A stretch of 64,000 nucleotides of DNA. Origin: Runella zeae DSM 19591. GTDB taxonomy: Bacteria > Bacteroidota > Bacteroidia > Cytophagales > Spirosomataceae. Of this stretch, positions 63,872 to 64,000 are shown piece by piece. The first letter of the stretch is position 1, and every line of letters begins with the position of its first letter. The notes under the pieces are model-generated. The model was not told where the DNA came from. It worked only from the letters and a program-made list of their open reading frames with translations, and did no database searches. Location of the stretch: the NCBI RefSeq assembly GCF_000423565.1, contig NZ_AUIF01000010.1, positions 248,001 to 312,000 of the forward strand. The letters are read 5' to 3'. The translations under genes were made by a program, and so were the position numbers.

Positions 63872-64000
63872 TTATTTATCCCACCATACACGAGTATATT
63901 GGTCATCTTTACCTTGCCTGGTTACTACTGCATTGTAGTTGGTTTTATTAAGGTTTGACTCCGTAGCAGGATAGGCCATTCTACGCGGAATATCTTTTCC
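63872..64000 (-). CDS. SusD/RagB-like lipoprotein, C-terminal fragment
   Basis: The last 42 codons of a minus-strand gene that runs off the window. The translation contains PRRMAYPATESNLNKTNY and ends TRVWWDK before TAA (stop complement at 63872-63874). R.xYP..E...N..NY followed by a terminal WW/FWD-K is typical of the C-terminus of SusD/RagB outer-membrane nutrient-binding lipoproteins, which pair with TonB-dependent SusC porins. It suggests a polysaccharide- or peptide-uptake locus starts just beyond the right edge. Only the tail is visible. Confidence 0.7.
   Translation of the reverse strand, partial: GKDIPRRMAYPATESNLNKTNYNAVVTRQGKDDQYTRVWWDK

Noticed and set aside
1-64000. tRNA, rRNA and riboswitch genes
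   Set aside because: I searched by eye for cloverleaf-type ends, rRNA anchors and common riboswitch cores and saw none; a covariance-model scan could still find something I missed.

Overview
This 64 kb window is chromosomal DNA of a Bacteroidota bacterium, most likely of the order Cytophagales (relatives of Runella, Spirosoma or Emticicia; I cannot fix the genus). The signs are a protein of about 3,100-3,500 residues with 19 SprB repeats, a type IX secretion (T9SS) type A sorting domain on another secreted protein, the C-terminus of a SusD/RagB-like lipoprotein at the right edge, TAnnTTTG-type -7 promoter elements, few Shine-Dalgarno sites, a DUF4834 protein, a BatA-like protein and many secreted hydrolases. 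G+C is moderate by eye. I saw no rRNA, tRNA or CRISPR array.

Layout. 0.1-6.2 kb (+): glycosyltransferase, small membrane protein, alpha/beta hydrolase, aspartate kinase, a complete GmrSD-like DUF262/DUF1524 nuclease wedged between lysC and serS, and seryl-tRNA synthetase. 6.2-19.6 kb (-): the SprB-repeat surface protein, split by a one-base frameshift near its N-terminus, then a GH43-like hydrolase, a YdcZ-type transporter and a MacB/FtsX permease. 20-23 kb (+): PASTA protein, T9SS cargo protein, rhodanese. 23.1-26 kb (-): EamA transporter, biotin carrier, pyrH and frr, then a CE15-like esterase at 26-27.3 kb. 27.6-33.7 kb (+): tricorn-like protease and uvrA.

33.7-35.3 kb is an accessory island. 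It holds REP-like palindromes, a pyrimidine-rich array of about 21-bp units, a three-copy 37-bp tandem repeat and a REP-associated tyrosine transposase (RAYT). The stop codons of both uvrA and the RAYT lie inside the GTAGGGGC heads of REP palindromes, and the RAYT carries another REP-like sequence in frame. Together with the frameshift at a slippery-type heptamer in the SprB gene and the solitary GmrSD nuclease, this is the most interesting part of the window.

35.4-64 kb is mostly housekeeping and envelope functions: M28 peptidase, AIM24-like protein, a putative oligosaccharide polymerase, isocitrate dehydrogenase, xylulokinase, DUF2147 protein, siroheme-type dehydrogenase, heptosyltransferase-like GT9, free-methionine sulfoxide reductase, MMPL exporter, BatA, a subtilisin-like lipoprotein, Skp/OmpH, a haloperoxidase-like lipoprotein, a gamma-carbonic-anhydrase-like protein, GlmM, a membrane glycosyltransferase-like protein, a CocE/NonD peptidase and a quinone oxidoreductase. 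Many gene ends are marked by long, nearly perfect hairpins (13-26 bp stems). GH43, CE15, XylB and the SusD-like tail hint at plant-glycan use, but they are scattered and do not form one visible utilisation locus.
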